Positions 31,016-41,890 are shown, counted from the first letter of the stretch. The stretch: DNA of 64,000 nt from Tridacna crocea (GCA_943736015.1 OX031065.1:40624427-40688426), one strand, 5' to 3'. Notes: a model not told the origin generated them from the sequence alone. A program made the numbers and translations.

Positions 31016-32139
31016 TACGGTCACAATGTGAAACTGCCGCCCGATTTTTAGACATCGGCGGATTCTAAAAGTTACATGCCGTCGGCCGATTTTTCACAAA
31101 TCGGTGCGAGTGGTCTTAAATAACTGCCAGTTAAATGTCGCCTGACGGGTTCCGGGCGGCACCAGCCAGTATTTCAAGTTCGAGGGGTGAGTGACGTTAT
31201 CAGGATACCGGTCGGTGGCAGTTAGGCCACAGGCCGGCAGCCGTCAGATTTTACCTGCCACCGCCCGGCGACCTGGCGGACACCGGCCATTTACACCTAA
31301 CACCAGCCGGCGATTGGGCGTTCGAACTGCCACCGGCCGACACCCACCCGATATTCTGACGGCGACAGGACGGTTTACGGGGATATTTTAAGCTAAATTG
31401 CTCTCGTATCACTACAAAGTGTTCATCGTTATTATCAACCACAAGATAAATAGACCTGATTTTTAGGATTTTTTTCCTTCCAACAAGATGGCCAATGAAG
31501 GCAGCGACAAGGGGAAAGACAAGGCGCTAGCAGCGATGCACAAGAGACCAGAGCCCCATTCCCAGCGATATGCCGCTCTAGTGCTATTAGAATCGCCATG
31601 ACGACTATTTAATATAGTAAATGGCCTCGGATTTTGTATTTAGGGGCAAAGGAATCTGCACTCGGCAGGTCGCCGTCCTGCCACATACCAACACCAACTG
31701 CCGCCTCCTAGATGCTTTTCAGTCTCCGCCCTGCCGCCGGCAGATATTTTGAAATCATACGGTGGCATGTCGGTAGCATAACGGCAGCAGGTCGGATGCT
31801 GGAGTGTTGCAATTAGTTCCTACCGATCGCCGGCCGAAGTTTGAAGGCCCTCGAACCCCACGACCGGGTAAAAATCGTGCTGCATCCCGCCTGCCGCTTG
31901 ATAGTCACCGCGCGACTACAAAATGCGCCCGGCCGGCGCCCTGACGACAAGCACTATTGGAAAAAATCGGCCGGTGGCAGTCAGAATTTTAACTTTTTCT
32001 TTAAACTTCAGCAGCGTCCTAGCGGCGTCTAAAATGCCGCCTGCCGATTGTGCATGCCACCGAGCTGCCACCGGCCGAATTTTAGTGAAAACTAGCAGTT
32101 ACCACGTCAGCAGGCGGCATTTATTGATTTGTGACCGTA
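31016..32139. mobile_element. GC-rich TIR element with ACGGTCACAA ends
   Basis: TACGGTCACAA (31016-31026) and TTGTGACCGTA (32129-32139) bound a block packed with CCGGC, GCCGCC and GGCGGC motifs, in strong contrast to AT-rich flanks. No long coding frame runs through it. A short frame with a good start context (AACAAGATGG, 31488-31601, 37 residues, beginning MANEGSDKGKDKALAAMHK) sits in the middle and may be a leftover first exon. The family is not recognised. Confidence 0.55.
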
Positions 32140-32159
32140 CTATTATCAATAACTTCCTG

Positions 32160-33340
32160 AGATAGCAGGCTTTCGGAAACATTTTGGTTGCTGATTACTA
32201 GCGGTTATATTTTTTCCTTTTTCGTTTTTTTTTTTTCCCAACCCTTATGCAGACCCTACCGTTTGATGTACTTTGATATACACTAAATGTGTCGTCTGTA
32301 AAATTTTAATGTAGTCAGTTCAGATAGTCCTTTAATTTTGTTGTCAGGAAAAAGAAGTAGCATGGCTTTTGGTCTGCCACCATCACAATACCTCATTTGA
32401 CTTATGGAACCATTCCTTTGAAAAAGTACACCAATGCACCATGCAAACTCTAATCTGTTGGTTCATCTAAAGACGATCGCTACAGTTTCACCATTTTTTC
32501 ATAACTCAAAATTTCATGAAACTTTGTTTGGTGATAGTTTATTATCTGATCTACAAATATAAAAGATAAAAATAGGGGGGTCACCAGCTTTGGGAAAATT
32601 CTATGAATATTTCTTTCAGTACACCCTGCATTGCGGCAGATCTGGATGAAATTTCACCTATGAAAACTAAGTTCATGGATTTTTTTTTTTTCAAATGACA
32701 ACAGTATAAGCAAATTTTATCTCATTGTACTGGTGAAATATCAAATTTAATGAAAAAATAATAATTCAGAGTAGTCTATATTGTGTATGAATATTTGAAG
32801 TAAAAAAAAAAACTTAACTTATGGCTAAAACACATTTATTTTTTTGGGGGGGAAAAAAGAGTATCTTTTAAAGTTTTTTTTTTTTTCTAATGTTCTAACA
32901 TTCATATTTTTCTTCTTATTTTTTTTTCTATAAATAATATTCAGGTACTAAACTAAAAAATAAATAAAATAAATAGGTCACCAGCCTTATTTTTTAAGAA
33001 AATGTATTTTAAATCTGTGGGCGGCGCACTAACTAATGAGTAAATGTAGGGCTTGTCAAAGACAAAGGCAATAATATACAAATAAATTATCTCAATCTTT
33101 TTTAGTAATACAAGGATATTTATATCTATAAGAATCAAGTTTGTTGGTCATAATTCTAAATTTGACGCGTTTGCAGACGCTAAGCCAAAACCTGGCATTC
33201 ATGTATCACAGTTTTTTGAGGGGTCAGAAATCATTGTGCTAAAAAGAGGAATTAATCATTAGGTGCACTTTCTCCTTTCGATATCAATGTAATCTAATGT
33301 TGTCTGCTGCAGACTCATAAAGGCTAAGGGTAACCTACTA
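32160..33340. other. AT-rich, no recognised gene
   Basis: Many T and A runs. A possible decayed PBM1 at about 33160-33333 (GCGTTTGCAGACGC, ATTGTGCTAAAAAGAGG) is too weak to call separately. Confidence 0.4.
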
Positions 33341-33369
33341 AAGGAAAAAGAGTGCAGGCCCTCGCTTTC

Positions 33370-33425
33370 TGCAAGTGTTTACCAAGTGACATAATTTTGG
33401 ACTAGACCAAACTGAAAGCATGGAT
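33370..33425 (-). mobile_element. PBM1 R-end stub
   Basis: GTTTACCAAGTGACATAATT...CAAACTGAAAGCATGGAT, cut off exactly where the FLYWCH-bearing element starts. Confidence 0.6.
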
Positions 33426-33958
33426 GCAGGACATTTGAGCGAAATTGAAAATTTTTGTAGTTGACATTTGGACATTTGAGCGACAGCTTTGGTGGTCATT
33501 TGAGCGACGGATTTTAACGTCCACCTGTATTTCCAGGTGGACATTTGAGCGAACGATTTATGGTTACCGCTACCGAGTTGATGTAGAATTGAAGTCTGGG
33601 GAAATAGCTTGGAGATGTACTTCAAAGGGATGTAAAGTAATTTGAATACACACTGATTCCTCTGCAAGTATGATCTTACAACTAAAGAGTTCACATGATC
33701 ATGAAAGAAGAATCTTGCCCCCTCCCCGTGGTGAGCAGGGGGCAACAGACTTTGGCTGGCTGACGGAAGAGGTACAAATCCAATAAATTTGTCTAAGAAT
33801 CTCTTAAAGAAATAGCTCAAATGGGGTAAATACCTGTCGCTCAAATGTCCACTACGAATTTGAAATGTCGCTCAAATGGGTTAAAAATTTGTCGCTCAAA
33901 TGTCCACTATTTTGTCACTCAAACGTACTATATTTTTTTTTTCGCTCTTTTGTCCTGC
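33426..33958. mobile_element. Element flanked by inverted GACATTTGAGCGAC arrays, carrying a FLYWCH remnant
   Basis: The ends GCAGGACATTTGAGCGAA and its near-inverse TTCGCTCTTTTGTCCTGC match in 15 of 18 positions. The left side has four copies of (GG)ACATTTGAGCGA(C) and the right side three or four of GTCGCTCAAATGTCC. FLYWCH fingers often sit in or near Mutator-like transposases, so a MULE-derived origin is my inference. No target duplication was found. Confidence 0.6.
33556..33786 (+). pseudogene. FLYWCH zinc-finger remnant
   Basis: The frame gives YGYRYRVDVELKSGEIAWRC then TSKGCKVI, an in-frame TGA, then IHTDSSASMILQLKSSHDHE and a further open run to TAA at 33784. This fits the FLYWCH pattern: GYRY...W-x-C-x4-C, a TD turn, and a final HxH. 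The metal ligands C, C, H, H are all present. The single stop after CKVI makes it a pseudogene unless spliced or read through. Upstream, the frame is made of translated ACATTTGAGCGA repeats, so no natural start is visible. Confidence 0.6.
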
Positions 33959-33999
33959 GGGTTCGCTCGAATGTCTAACGCCGCTAAGCCGGAAAGCAT

Positions 34000-34814
34000 C
34001 TTCATCTAAAAGGATGTTTCAGCTCGACGATACGTCTGCCAGATAGAGCACTGGTAGTAGCATCTGTGTCCAAATTCCCTTGTTAGGTGAGGTAGTTAGG
34101 TGATTCACTTTGATTTTCAGTCCTATCTTTTGAAAGTATGATTTTGGATTTTTGCCTCGCATATAATCATTTGACTTGATTTAATACTTTGTTCTTCATT
34201 TTGCTGACATAAAACAACACATTTTAGTTCTTAGTTTATCGATTCTGCAGACATTGACAGATGTGGCAGGATTAATTGTATTAGGTGTCACACCTGTGGT
34301 TTTGGGTCATATTGAAAATAGAGTGAAATTTGCCATCTTTGAAGCCTCACACATCGCTTAATGGCAAAACTTTTGCTTTCCCGTCTCTTGCTGTCTAAAG
34401 TACGTCCATAGTCCTTCGAATAAATGCATTAAAAGCAACACGTCAACCGATTGAGTTTTTTGCTAAATCTCAAAAACAACGGGAACCCTAGAATTTTCCC
34501 TCTCAAAAACACCTGTTCACCACCATGACCCCAATTTTTTGTTCCTCTAGTGACACAAAATACTCCACTCAATATACAATAAAAACACATCTTAGTGGTC
34601 CCCCAATGCCTATATTTGAAGCAAATCTAAATTATATACCACCAAGCCCTCTTAGCTCCATACAACAATGCAACAAAAGTGCTACGGCAAATTTTCACTT
34701 GGGACTACTTTTGACTACTACGACCCGGAAGCAGTCTCGCAGTTGTGCGACACCATTAGGTGCTCACTGTTTTTCTAGCAAAAGGTGAGCGTGATAATTA
34801 CACGAAGCGTGAAA
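34000..34814. other. No recognised repeat; promoter-like end
   Basis: The last 120 bp hold ACCCGGAAGC (ETS-type site, near 34728) about 85 bp before an ATG at 34815. Confidence 0.3.
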
Positions 34815-34841
34815 ATGGAAACTGTAGCCAACGTCGTTAAG
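34815..34841 (+). CDS. Possible short first coding exon (METVANVVK)
   Basis: GAAAATGG is a good start context, the frame reads nine codons and stops at an AAG|GTATGA donor-like site. There is an ETS-type site upstream and no repeat match over it. Without a second exon in reach this is only a candidate; chance is a serious alternative. Confidence 0.2.
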
Positions 34842-34844
34842 GTA

Positions 34845-35012
34845 TGATCTTCTTTCTATCGTGGTTTATCGTTAAATAAACCACGATTGTGATTTATGAT
34901 GTACAATAAATAGACCACTCGGATATCGCCCTCGTGGCTTATTCATTGCGCCTTATAACTCTCATAACACACTGTGGTTTATTGACGAACAACCACGATA
35001 GAAAGATTATTT
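34845..35012. mobile_element. MITE with about 35-bp inverted repeats
   Basis: CTTTCTATCGTGGTTTATCG...AATAAACCACG at the left mirrors GTGGTTTATTGACGAACAAC...CACGATAGAAAG at the right. Total about 165 bp. Confidence 0.75.
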
Positions 35013-36042
35013 TGATTTAAAGATGGCCAACTCTTGATCTAAGGAAAGTAAGTTCGAACTCTGTAGTATACAAAGCGGATGCAGATAATTCCATTGAATA
35101 AACCATAGTTGTACCAGTTACTTACGAAAACGAAACCCCACTGGCAAGTCCGTAAACAAAAGAAATCAAAATTTCAATAAAGCCTGCATTGTTTTACTAT
35201 TTTGGGCAAAGTAAAAAGAAAATCGCCATGCATAAGAATCGCAGTCGCTTCAAATACTGAATATTATCTCACCCACTCCCAATTCCATTTCCAATGCAAC
35301 ACTTACCAATTTGGGTGTAAAATCTTTAACGTGAAAGGACACTTAATTGAAACATATTTACTGGAAACAATTAAGTGAATCCGTTGTTGTCAATTTTTAT
35401 CAAAAACAGTAAGTATTGGTAAATCCCTGAGTTTTTCAAGGCCGTTATGCGCACGATTTGTTTACGTCAAGTATATTTCGTTGATAAAATAACCAAAGGC
35501 GGAACCGACACGAGCGACTTTATTAATGTACATAATTTATATAGAATGACATCGATTCTACCTCGCTCGCCGAATTCACATGCTTTGTTGGAATAATTCT
35601 TATTCAAATGGTAGAAACAAGCATAAAAAAACCTACAATTCATTATTTTAATAAACGATGATATATCTCTTATTAATTTGCACGACTTTGTAACTTTGTT
35701 TTCAAAAGTCGGGCTAGGCAAAATTTGGAAATATATGATTTAATCCTTCCACAATATTGGGCACCCTCTTCTTACGACATCTTTAAAATCTTCAAGCTGC
35801 TTCAATAGCTTCGAATAATTAATTTCACTCACATACCAAATGAGTTAGTTATGCACTGTGAAAAGAAGGCTAAATATATTTGTGCAAAGTATCGACCCAT
35901 GTCACCCTGGACTTTCCGCGCAGAATGTCATGGCTCAAAACTTTTTGCTATTTGCATATTCTTTGCGTTTAAAAGGATCATTTTCCCTCTTGACTGGGTC
36001 ATTTGTTGTGAGACAAAACGTATTTTATGGACCCATAATTAA
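35013..36042. other. No recognised gene or repeat
   Basis: AT-rich. The forward open stretches at 35851-36103 have no domain and end in the hairpin below. Confidence 0.45.
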
Positions 36043-36120
36043 TCATATCGTCGGTTTACTTAAAAAACCTCGTAACTACAGCCTGTTACTGTTTTTGAAG
36101 TAAACCGACGATAAAATGAT
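36043..36120. repeat. GTCGGTTTACTTC hairpin repeat
   Basis: ATCATATCGTCGGTTTACTT pairs with AAGTAAACCGACGATAAAAT. The interior reads AACCTCGTAACTACAGCC, like the copy at 20791-20877. Confidence 0.7.
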
Positions 36121-36267
36121 TTGCTTGGTACAATGCAAAACTACGATGAGAAAAACAGTAACAAACAATATAAATGACAGCTGTCTGTGATTATTTCGAA
36201 AAAAAAAAACAGAGATGAAAGTCAATGTGAACGTTAATGTTTTCAAGGGAAAAAAAACTAGGATAAA

Positions 36268-36350
36268 AGCTCAGCACACATTGGGTAAAGGAGAAATTGC
36301 TCAATAGGAACGTTTTTTTTTTCCGTTTCCCACATTGATTTTCACAGTGA
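36268..36350. mobile_element. PBM1b fragment
   Basis: CACATTGGGTAAAGGAGAAA then TTGCTC, and CCGTTTCCCACATTGATTTT. Confidence 0.4.
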
Positions 36351-36415
36351 AAACAGCTGTACTTCCACAGCTGTATATTTTCTGCTTTTGTTTGCTTGTT
36401 TGGTGTGTCACACTA

Positions 36416-37033
36416 CGTAAGTAAGTTGGTAGGTAGGTAAGTAGGTAGGTAGGTAAGAAAGTAGGTAGGTAGGTAAGTAGGTAGGTAAGAAAGTAGGTAG
36501 GTAGGTAGGTAGGTAGGTAGGGAGGTAAGAAAGTAAGTAAGTAGGCATGTAGGTAGGTAGGTAGGTAGGTGGGTAGGTAAGAAAGTAGGTAAGTAGGTAG
36601 GTAAGTAAGAAAGTAAGTAAGTAGGTCGGTATTTAGGGAGGTAGGTCGGTAGGTAAGTAAGTAAGTAAGTAGGTTGGTAGGTAGATCGGTAGGTAAGTAG
36701 GTAAGTAGGTAGGTAGGGAGGTAAGAAAGAAAGTAAGTAAGTAGGTAGGTAGGTAGGTAGGGAGGTAAGAAAGTAAGTAAGTAGGCAGGTAGGTAGGTAG
36801 GGAGGTAAGAAAGTAAGTAAGTTGGTAGGTAGGTAGGTAAGAAAGTAAGTAGGTAGGTAGGTAGTAGGTAGGGTAGGTAAGTAAGTAATAAGGTAGGTAG
36901 GTAGGTAGGTAGGTAGGTAGGAAGGTAAGAAAGTAAGTAAGTAGGTAGGTAAGAAAGTAAGTAAGTAAGTAGGTAGGTAGGTAGGTAGGTAGGTAGGTAG
37001 CTTATTAGGTAGGTAATTAGGTAGGTAGGTACG
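36416..37033. repeat. (GTAG)n microsatellite, about 615 bp
   Basis: Imperfect tetranucleotide array with GGTA, AGTA and AAGA variants that recur as a longer-period motif (GGTAAGAAAGTAAGTAAGTA). The long minus-strand frame (Thr-Tyr-Leu-Pro rich) is its translation. Confidence 0.95.
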
Positions 37034-37230
37034 AACATAGGTGTTTTATTACGGTGACACGTGTTTTACAATTACAAGAAAGTTCTATATGAATATAACA
37101 TATCTACATGATGTATGAAATTTCAACACCCGGCCCCATGGGCCAATATGTCAACTAAATGATAAAATTGAACATAAGTAGAAAATGAATGATGGTTTAC
37201 TGAGAAATACTAAAATTAGAACGCAGCATG

Positions 37231-37257
37231 TATGAATGAATGAATGAATGAATGAAA
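37231..37257. repeat. (TGAA)6 microsatellite
   Basis: TATGAATGAATGAATGAATG. Confidence 0.85.
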
Positions 37258-37536
37258 AGATTAACAGTTTAGTACCACAGAGCTACATGTATATGTAAAC
37301 CCCGAACCGGAGACACCGATAAGAGATGATTTATGACATTATTAGTGCCCTTACTAAGGCCAAGCGCACAAGAAGATTTGCATAACAGTACAATTTCAAT
37401 CTACAAGTGGTTTTCTCAGCAAACCCCATAGACTACTGCAAATGACTTACTCAGCAGTAAGTGACGTTGACGAATACGGTTCTATTAACTGACATGAGAA
37501 GATTTGTTATGGTTTTTGTCTTTATATGATTTATAA

Positions 37537-37765
37537 TTAACCGTTTACCAAACAATCCCTGGTTTTTACGACCCTGAGATGGAACCCTTTTGAAAACATT
37601 GTTGGAAAAGGAGAAAATGCTGGTAACCAGCATTTCCTCCTTGTCTGGCTATGTTTTCCACCCTGCTGAAAACAAATTTCAATTTTTGAGTTATGTTTAT
37701 TTTGTCGTCTGCAGGTGCTTTCAATTTTTACCAGTCTAAAACTTTGTCGTTTGGTAAAGACTTAA
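37537..37765 (+). mobile_element. PBM1, full copy
   Basis: TTAACCGTTTACCAAACAAT left, TTTGGTAAAGACTTAA right. Right hairpin arm mutated (TTCCTCCTTGTCTGGC). Confidence 0.85.
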
Positions 37766-37844
37766 AGTATTGTCGAATACATTGCATTGAAATGTTCTTA
37801 TTGCATTGAAGTGTCTTATAATATATGTTTGATGGATAGTGTTC

Positions 37845-37940
37845 AGACAGATCCTTGCTTAGCAAGTTAGCAAGTTAGCCGAAGGCGGAAAAAGGTGCTT
37901 TTACGGACGGCAAACATCGAGATCAGACTGCTTAAAGAGG
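37845..37940 (+). mobile_element. PBM2 fragment
   Basis: GACGGCAAACATCGAGATCA then GACTGCTTAAAG. AAGTTAGC is tandemly duplicated at its left. Confidence 0.45.
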
Positions 37941-38777
37941 CCTTTATACTCATTTTGAGCCAGTTTTAACTCATTTTGTATTTATTTTATCAAAATATAG
38001 TCATTCTTATATCTCTGTGCCAAATATTGCGCCTGACGGTTGCAAGGTTGCCTAGATTACGGTCGATAGAATATGCATTTCGCTGAGTTGCGGCCTTCAA
38101 TGTAAACAGACTCGTCGTTTCCGGTTTTTGAATTGAAGATTTTCGATATCCGTTATACACTCGAGTAGATTCGTATCATGATCATGCATTCTGTAGCGTG
38201 ACTATATTTGACCTTCGCCGTGCGTATAATGTGGTAAACAAAGGAAAATGTAGGCTTCTCGGCTGCCCCCTCGATTTTCAAACGGAGGTCGAGGCCTATA
38301 TATGCAAGTTATACCGTATCCGACTTTAGGCGGAAACCAACGATAAATTTCCTTGACGCACTGCCATTGTTTACAGCTTCGATCGTCAGCCACGTTTCAT
38401 CTGGCAAACTTTCGGTTCCTAACACAGACATTCGTGTTTCTTTTTTTAATTACACCATATATGTCAGTAATTTGTCTTAGTGTACTCAAAGTACAGATTT
38501 TTGTACCATTCTATTTTTTTTTTTAATTTAACAGCGTTCTTGCTCACCGGCTGTAGACGGGCATCTTTAAGTGCTGTCTGATTTTGCATTTATACCTGAC
38601 GCATATCTACCTAAGCCTACACAAAATAATATTTCTGATAATGAAAGTCAAGCGATCAATCTTCGATTTGAAATCGGAACCGATAATAGTTAATGAGGCC
38701 TTTGGTGGCCTCAAGAAACTAGAGAATGTATTTTCTTTCCGTCATAATCTGTGCAACATTGCAATCATCAAGGACTA
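37941..38777. other. No recognised gene
   Basis: Moderate-GC sequence from about 38030 to 38400 without a supported exon. The minus frame at 38202-38393 opens at GTG, not ATG. Confidence 0.4.
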
Positions 38778-39413
38778 CTATAGAAACCCATGGCTGTCTT
38801 GTAATATAATGTCTAAATGAAAGCATATCATGGTTCTTTGGTTCAATGTAAGGATAAGTGAATTAATACAAATACGATTTGGCTCAGTAATTTTATGAAT
38901 CCAAACCATATCATGCTTCTTGGGTTCAATAAATGGACAAATGCATTAAAATAAACACGGTTTGATAATTTGAGGAATCCAAACAATACCGTACTTATGT
39001 GGTCCAATATATGGACAAATGGATTAATATAAACACAGTTTGGTTCACAATTTGACTAACCCTTTACCCCATAAGGCATTTCTATGGTATCTCTAATTGA
39101 TCCTAAATAACAGCAAGGATGAAGCTGTTTCTTATGTGTATATGGCACCTTTTGATAGCAAAGAAAACATTGTGACAAAAGGTGAAATTGCTCGTCACGA
39201 GCAATTTCACCTTTTGCCAAAATGTTTTGCCAAAATGTTTTCCAAAGGCCCCTACAAGCAATGCGTAGAAATGAGTATCTATGGAGTAAAGGGTTAATCC
39301 AAACAATACCATGCATCTTTGGTTCAATAGATAGACAAATGCATTAATATAAACCAAGTTAGTGCAATGAACTGTAATAGAACGATATAAGACAGCCATG
39401 GCTTTCCATAGAC
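38778..39413. repeat. About 79-bp tandem repeat bounded by inverted repeats, with a PBM1b insertion
   Basis: Four units of CCAAACAATACCRTGCTTCT...ATGGACAAATGCATTAATAT (38820-39056 and 39299-39375) lie between CCATGGCTGTCTTGTAATAT and its near-inverse ATATAAGACAGCCATGG. The MITE at 39055-39297 separates units three and four. Confidence 0.7.
39055..39297 (-). mobile_element. PBM1b, inverted twin of 39662-39889
   Basis: CTAACCCTTTACCCC left and GTAAAGGGTTAA right. Hairpin AAAAGGTGAAATTGCTCGTC with its inverse. The right arm contains a duplicated CAAAATGTTTTGC. The flanks inside the element (ACAGCAAGGATGAAGCTG) are unlike ordinary PBM1. Confidence 0.85.
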
Positions 39414-39460
39414 TACATTGGTATGGCGATATAAGAATGGCTGCAGTTTCATAGATAAAA

Positions 39461-39612
39461 GATTTACCCTTTCGCCGCTAGGTGAGACTCAAAGACTTTT
39501 TGCAGATAGTGTAGATCAATATCAGACTGCACAGAATGTGCAGTCCGATCTTTGTTCTACACTATTCGATATGACTATATTTCCCCTTAAAACTTCCCTT
39601 TGAAATAGCAAA
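39461..39612 (+). mobile_element. PBM2, 3'-truncated
   Basis: CCCTTTCGCCGCTAGGTGAG, hairpin ATCAGACTGCACAGAATGTG then CAGTCCGATC, ending in TTTGAAATAGCAAAATTTG. Confidence 0.7.
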
Positions 39613-39661
39613 ATTTGTTGTTGTTGTTTTTTTTTCTATCGTCTTAACAGTTTCATTCCAC

Positions 39662-39889
39662 TTAACCTTTTACTCCACAGATACTCATTTCTACGCACTG
39701 CTTGTAGGAGCCTTTGGAAAACATTGTGGCAAAAGGTGAAATTGCTCGTGACGAGCAATTTCACCTTTTGTCACAATGTTTTCTTTGCTATCAAAAGGTG
39801 CCATATACACATAAGAAACAGCTTCATCCTTGCTGTTATTTAGGGTCAATTAGAGATACCATAGGAATGCCTTATGGGTAAAGGGTTAA
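39662..39889 (+). mobile_element. PBM1b, inverted twin of 39055-39297
   Basis: TTAACCTTTTACTCCACAGA left and GTAAAGGGTTAA right. Hairpin GGTGAAATTGCTCGTGACGA. The body (CATCCTTGCTGTTATTTAGG) is the reverse of the other twin. Confidence 0.85.
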
Positions 39890-39904
39890 ATAGTAGAATA
39901 AGGG

Positions 39905-40079
39905 TTAACCCTTTACCAAACAATCCCTTGTTTTTGCGACCCTGAATTAATTGCCTTTTGAAAACATTGTTGGAAAAGGTTTTCTTCCCTGTTGGAAACA
40001 AATTTCAATTTTTGAATTACGTTTATTTTGTCTTCTGCAAGTGCTTGCAGTTTTTTTTTTTCGTTTGGTAACGAGTTAA
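39905..40079 (+). mobile_element. PBM1 lacking the hairpin
   Basis: TTAACCCTTTACCAAACAAT left and GTTTGGTAACGAGTTAA right are intact, but the sequence jumps from TTGTTGGAAAAGG to TTTTCTTCCCTG, removing about 45 bp of palindrome. Confidence 0.9.
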
Positions 40080-40446
40080 GTGTGCTTTAAAAATGGCTGA
40101 AAAACCAGTGTAGATGTACTTTTTGATAGGTTTTTCATAGGAAACTCCACGAGGTTTGGAAGGGTAAGAGAACAAAAAGTTCAATAGTGAATTCATTACC
40201 TTTTGCATAAACTGTGAAATGAATAAAAGATTAGGACAGTGAACAGCCGCATCTACTCATACTAAACAAAACAAAGACCCCAGCAAAGAAATAAAAAAAA
40301 CAAATGTGAAGTCAGAAGTTCTGATGCATGGTGTTAATCATTTACAAGCCCCCCACAACTGTTGGTCCCTTAGTTCACTGTAAAATTACTAGTGATAAAA
40401 GTATACCTTCTTCCTTTCGTTTCTTTTTTGTTTCTTCCCTCTTGTT

Positions 40447-40452
40447 TCCTTC

Positions 40453-40486
<34 letters not shown>

Positions 40487-40502
40487 GTCTTTCTTTCTTT
40501 AT
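40447..40502. repeat. (CTTT)n microsatellite
   Basis: About 13 CTTT units with one CTGT interruption. Confidence 0.95.
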
Positions 40503-40613
40503 CATTATACGTAGACGAATTTGAAATCGTTTATTATATATCTACGCTCGAGCCCACGTGCTGCTTCGTAATTTCTATTTCATTGGGGTTTTTTTTTCAC
40601 TCTTTATTTCAGG

Positions 40614-40811
40614 CTTACAAATCGAAAGCATTTGCAGACAACAAATAAAAATGACTGAAAATTTGCTCTTTTTTTTCTTGCTAAGAGTAGAGACAATTGT
40701 GGGAAAAGGAGAAAATGCTGGAAACCAAAGTGTTCTCCTTTCCTCACAATGTTCTCAAAAGGCTATTTTCTCAGGGTAGTCAAAAGTAGGGATTGTGTGG
40801 TAATGGGTTAA
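40614..40811 (-). mobile_element. PBM1, 5'-truncated
   Basis: Starts inside the R side at ACAAATCGAAAGCATTTGC. Hairpin GAAAATGCTGGAAACCAAAG; right GTGTGGTAATGGGTTAA. Confidence 0.75.
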
Positions 40812-40983
40812 TTTTATAGTCCAAGAATAAGTAGATTTATCTATACGTATATTCGATGGCTAAAAAAGCGATTCTACCTAAACAGATGTTCAATCTCAAA
40901 GATGATGTACTGTACTCTTCAAAAGAAAGAAAAACTTCTTCCTCTTCAAAATGGTTGTTACCACTTAGGCTTGTAAGTGCTTC

Positions 40984-41098
40984 TTAACCCTTTACCACAA
41001 CCCTGAGTTTTAAGGTCCCTGTGGGAGACAGATTTTGAAAATACTTGCACTGGAAAAGGAGAAATATGCTGGATGCTGGATAACCAACATTAAAACTC
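40984..41098 (+). mobile_element. PBM1, 3'-truncated, next to PBM2
   Basis: TTAACCCTTTACCACAACCC, then a hairpin with a duplicated ATGCTGG. It stops before the R half. Confidence 0.65.
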
Positions 41099-41103
41099 CC
41101 CGT

Positions 41104-41316
41104 TTAACCCTTATCCTGCTAAGTAACTAAAATGAAATTTTCAATTCGATAGTAAAACCCCCAATCATTGTTATTTCAAAGGGATCTTTCAGAGAAAATA
41201 ATTTCCAGGTCGGACAGCGTAGATACAAGATCAGACTGCACGTTCTGTGCAGTCTGATCTTGATCTACGCTGTCCGCAAAACGTCTTAGAGACAAGATAA
41301 GCAACCAAAGGGTTAA
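41104..41316 (-). mobile_element. PBM2, full reference copy
   Basis: TTAACCCTTATCCTGCTAAG left; perfect hairpin of GATCAGACTGCACGTTC with its inverse; GCAACCAAAGGGTTAA right. Confidence 0.9.
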
Positions 41317-41461
41317 TACAAATTTTATGATTTTAGTCACACTTAATTTGTTGTATACACATGCTTTTAATTTAGACAAATCTATGACTGTCGTGTGATT
41401 AAGAGTTGTTCCCTTTTATAGACATTGTGGGTTAAGATCCGACTGCACAAAACTTAATTTA

Positions 41462-41692
41462 TTAACTCTTTACCACACAATCACGACTTTTAACACCCCT
41501 GTATAAGAAGCCTATTGAAAACGTTGTTGGAAAAGGAGAAAATGCTGGTAACCAGCATTTTCTCCTTTTCCCACAATGTCTTTATTTTCTCCATCCGAAA
41601 CAAAAACCATTACTTCAGTTACATTTAATTTGTCGTCTGCAAATCCTTTCAATTTCGATCAGTGTAATTTCTTGTCGTTTGGAAAAGATTCA
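41462..41692 (+). mobile_element. PBM1, full copy
   Basis: TTAACTCTTTACCACACAAT, hairpin GAAAATGCTGGTAACCAGCA, R end GTCGTTTGGAAAAG. Confidence 0.85.
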
Positions 41693-41839
41693 GATCTATA
41701 CAGATATTTTATTGACAAGCACAAAGTACATAGTCATACCAACATTATAAATATGATAACGGAAATATTACAAAAAAGTCAAGGTCTATAATAATTTATG
41801 GAAAAAAGAAAACAGAAATAGGAAAACAGAAATTTATCC

Positions 41840-41890
41840 TCACACACACACATCCAAACACACACACGAACGCGCACCCCCACACACACA
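41840..41890. repeat. (CA)n-rich microsatellite
   Basis: CACACACACACATCC repeats with GCGC interruptions. Confidence 0.85.

Noticed and set aside
33338-33844. 168-codon minus-strand frame
   Set aside because: It runs antisense to the FLYWCH remnant and through the inverted 15-mer arrays.
36301-37038. 245-codon open frame on the minus strand
   Set aside because: It translates the GTAG microsatellite into Thr-Tyr-Leu-Pro repeats; no start context or domain.
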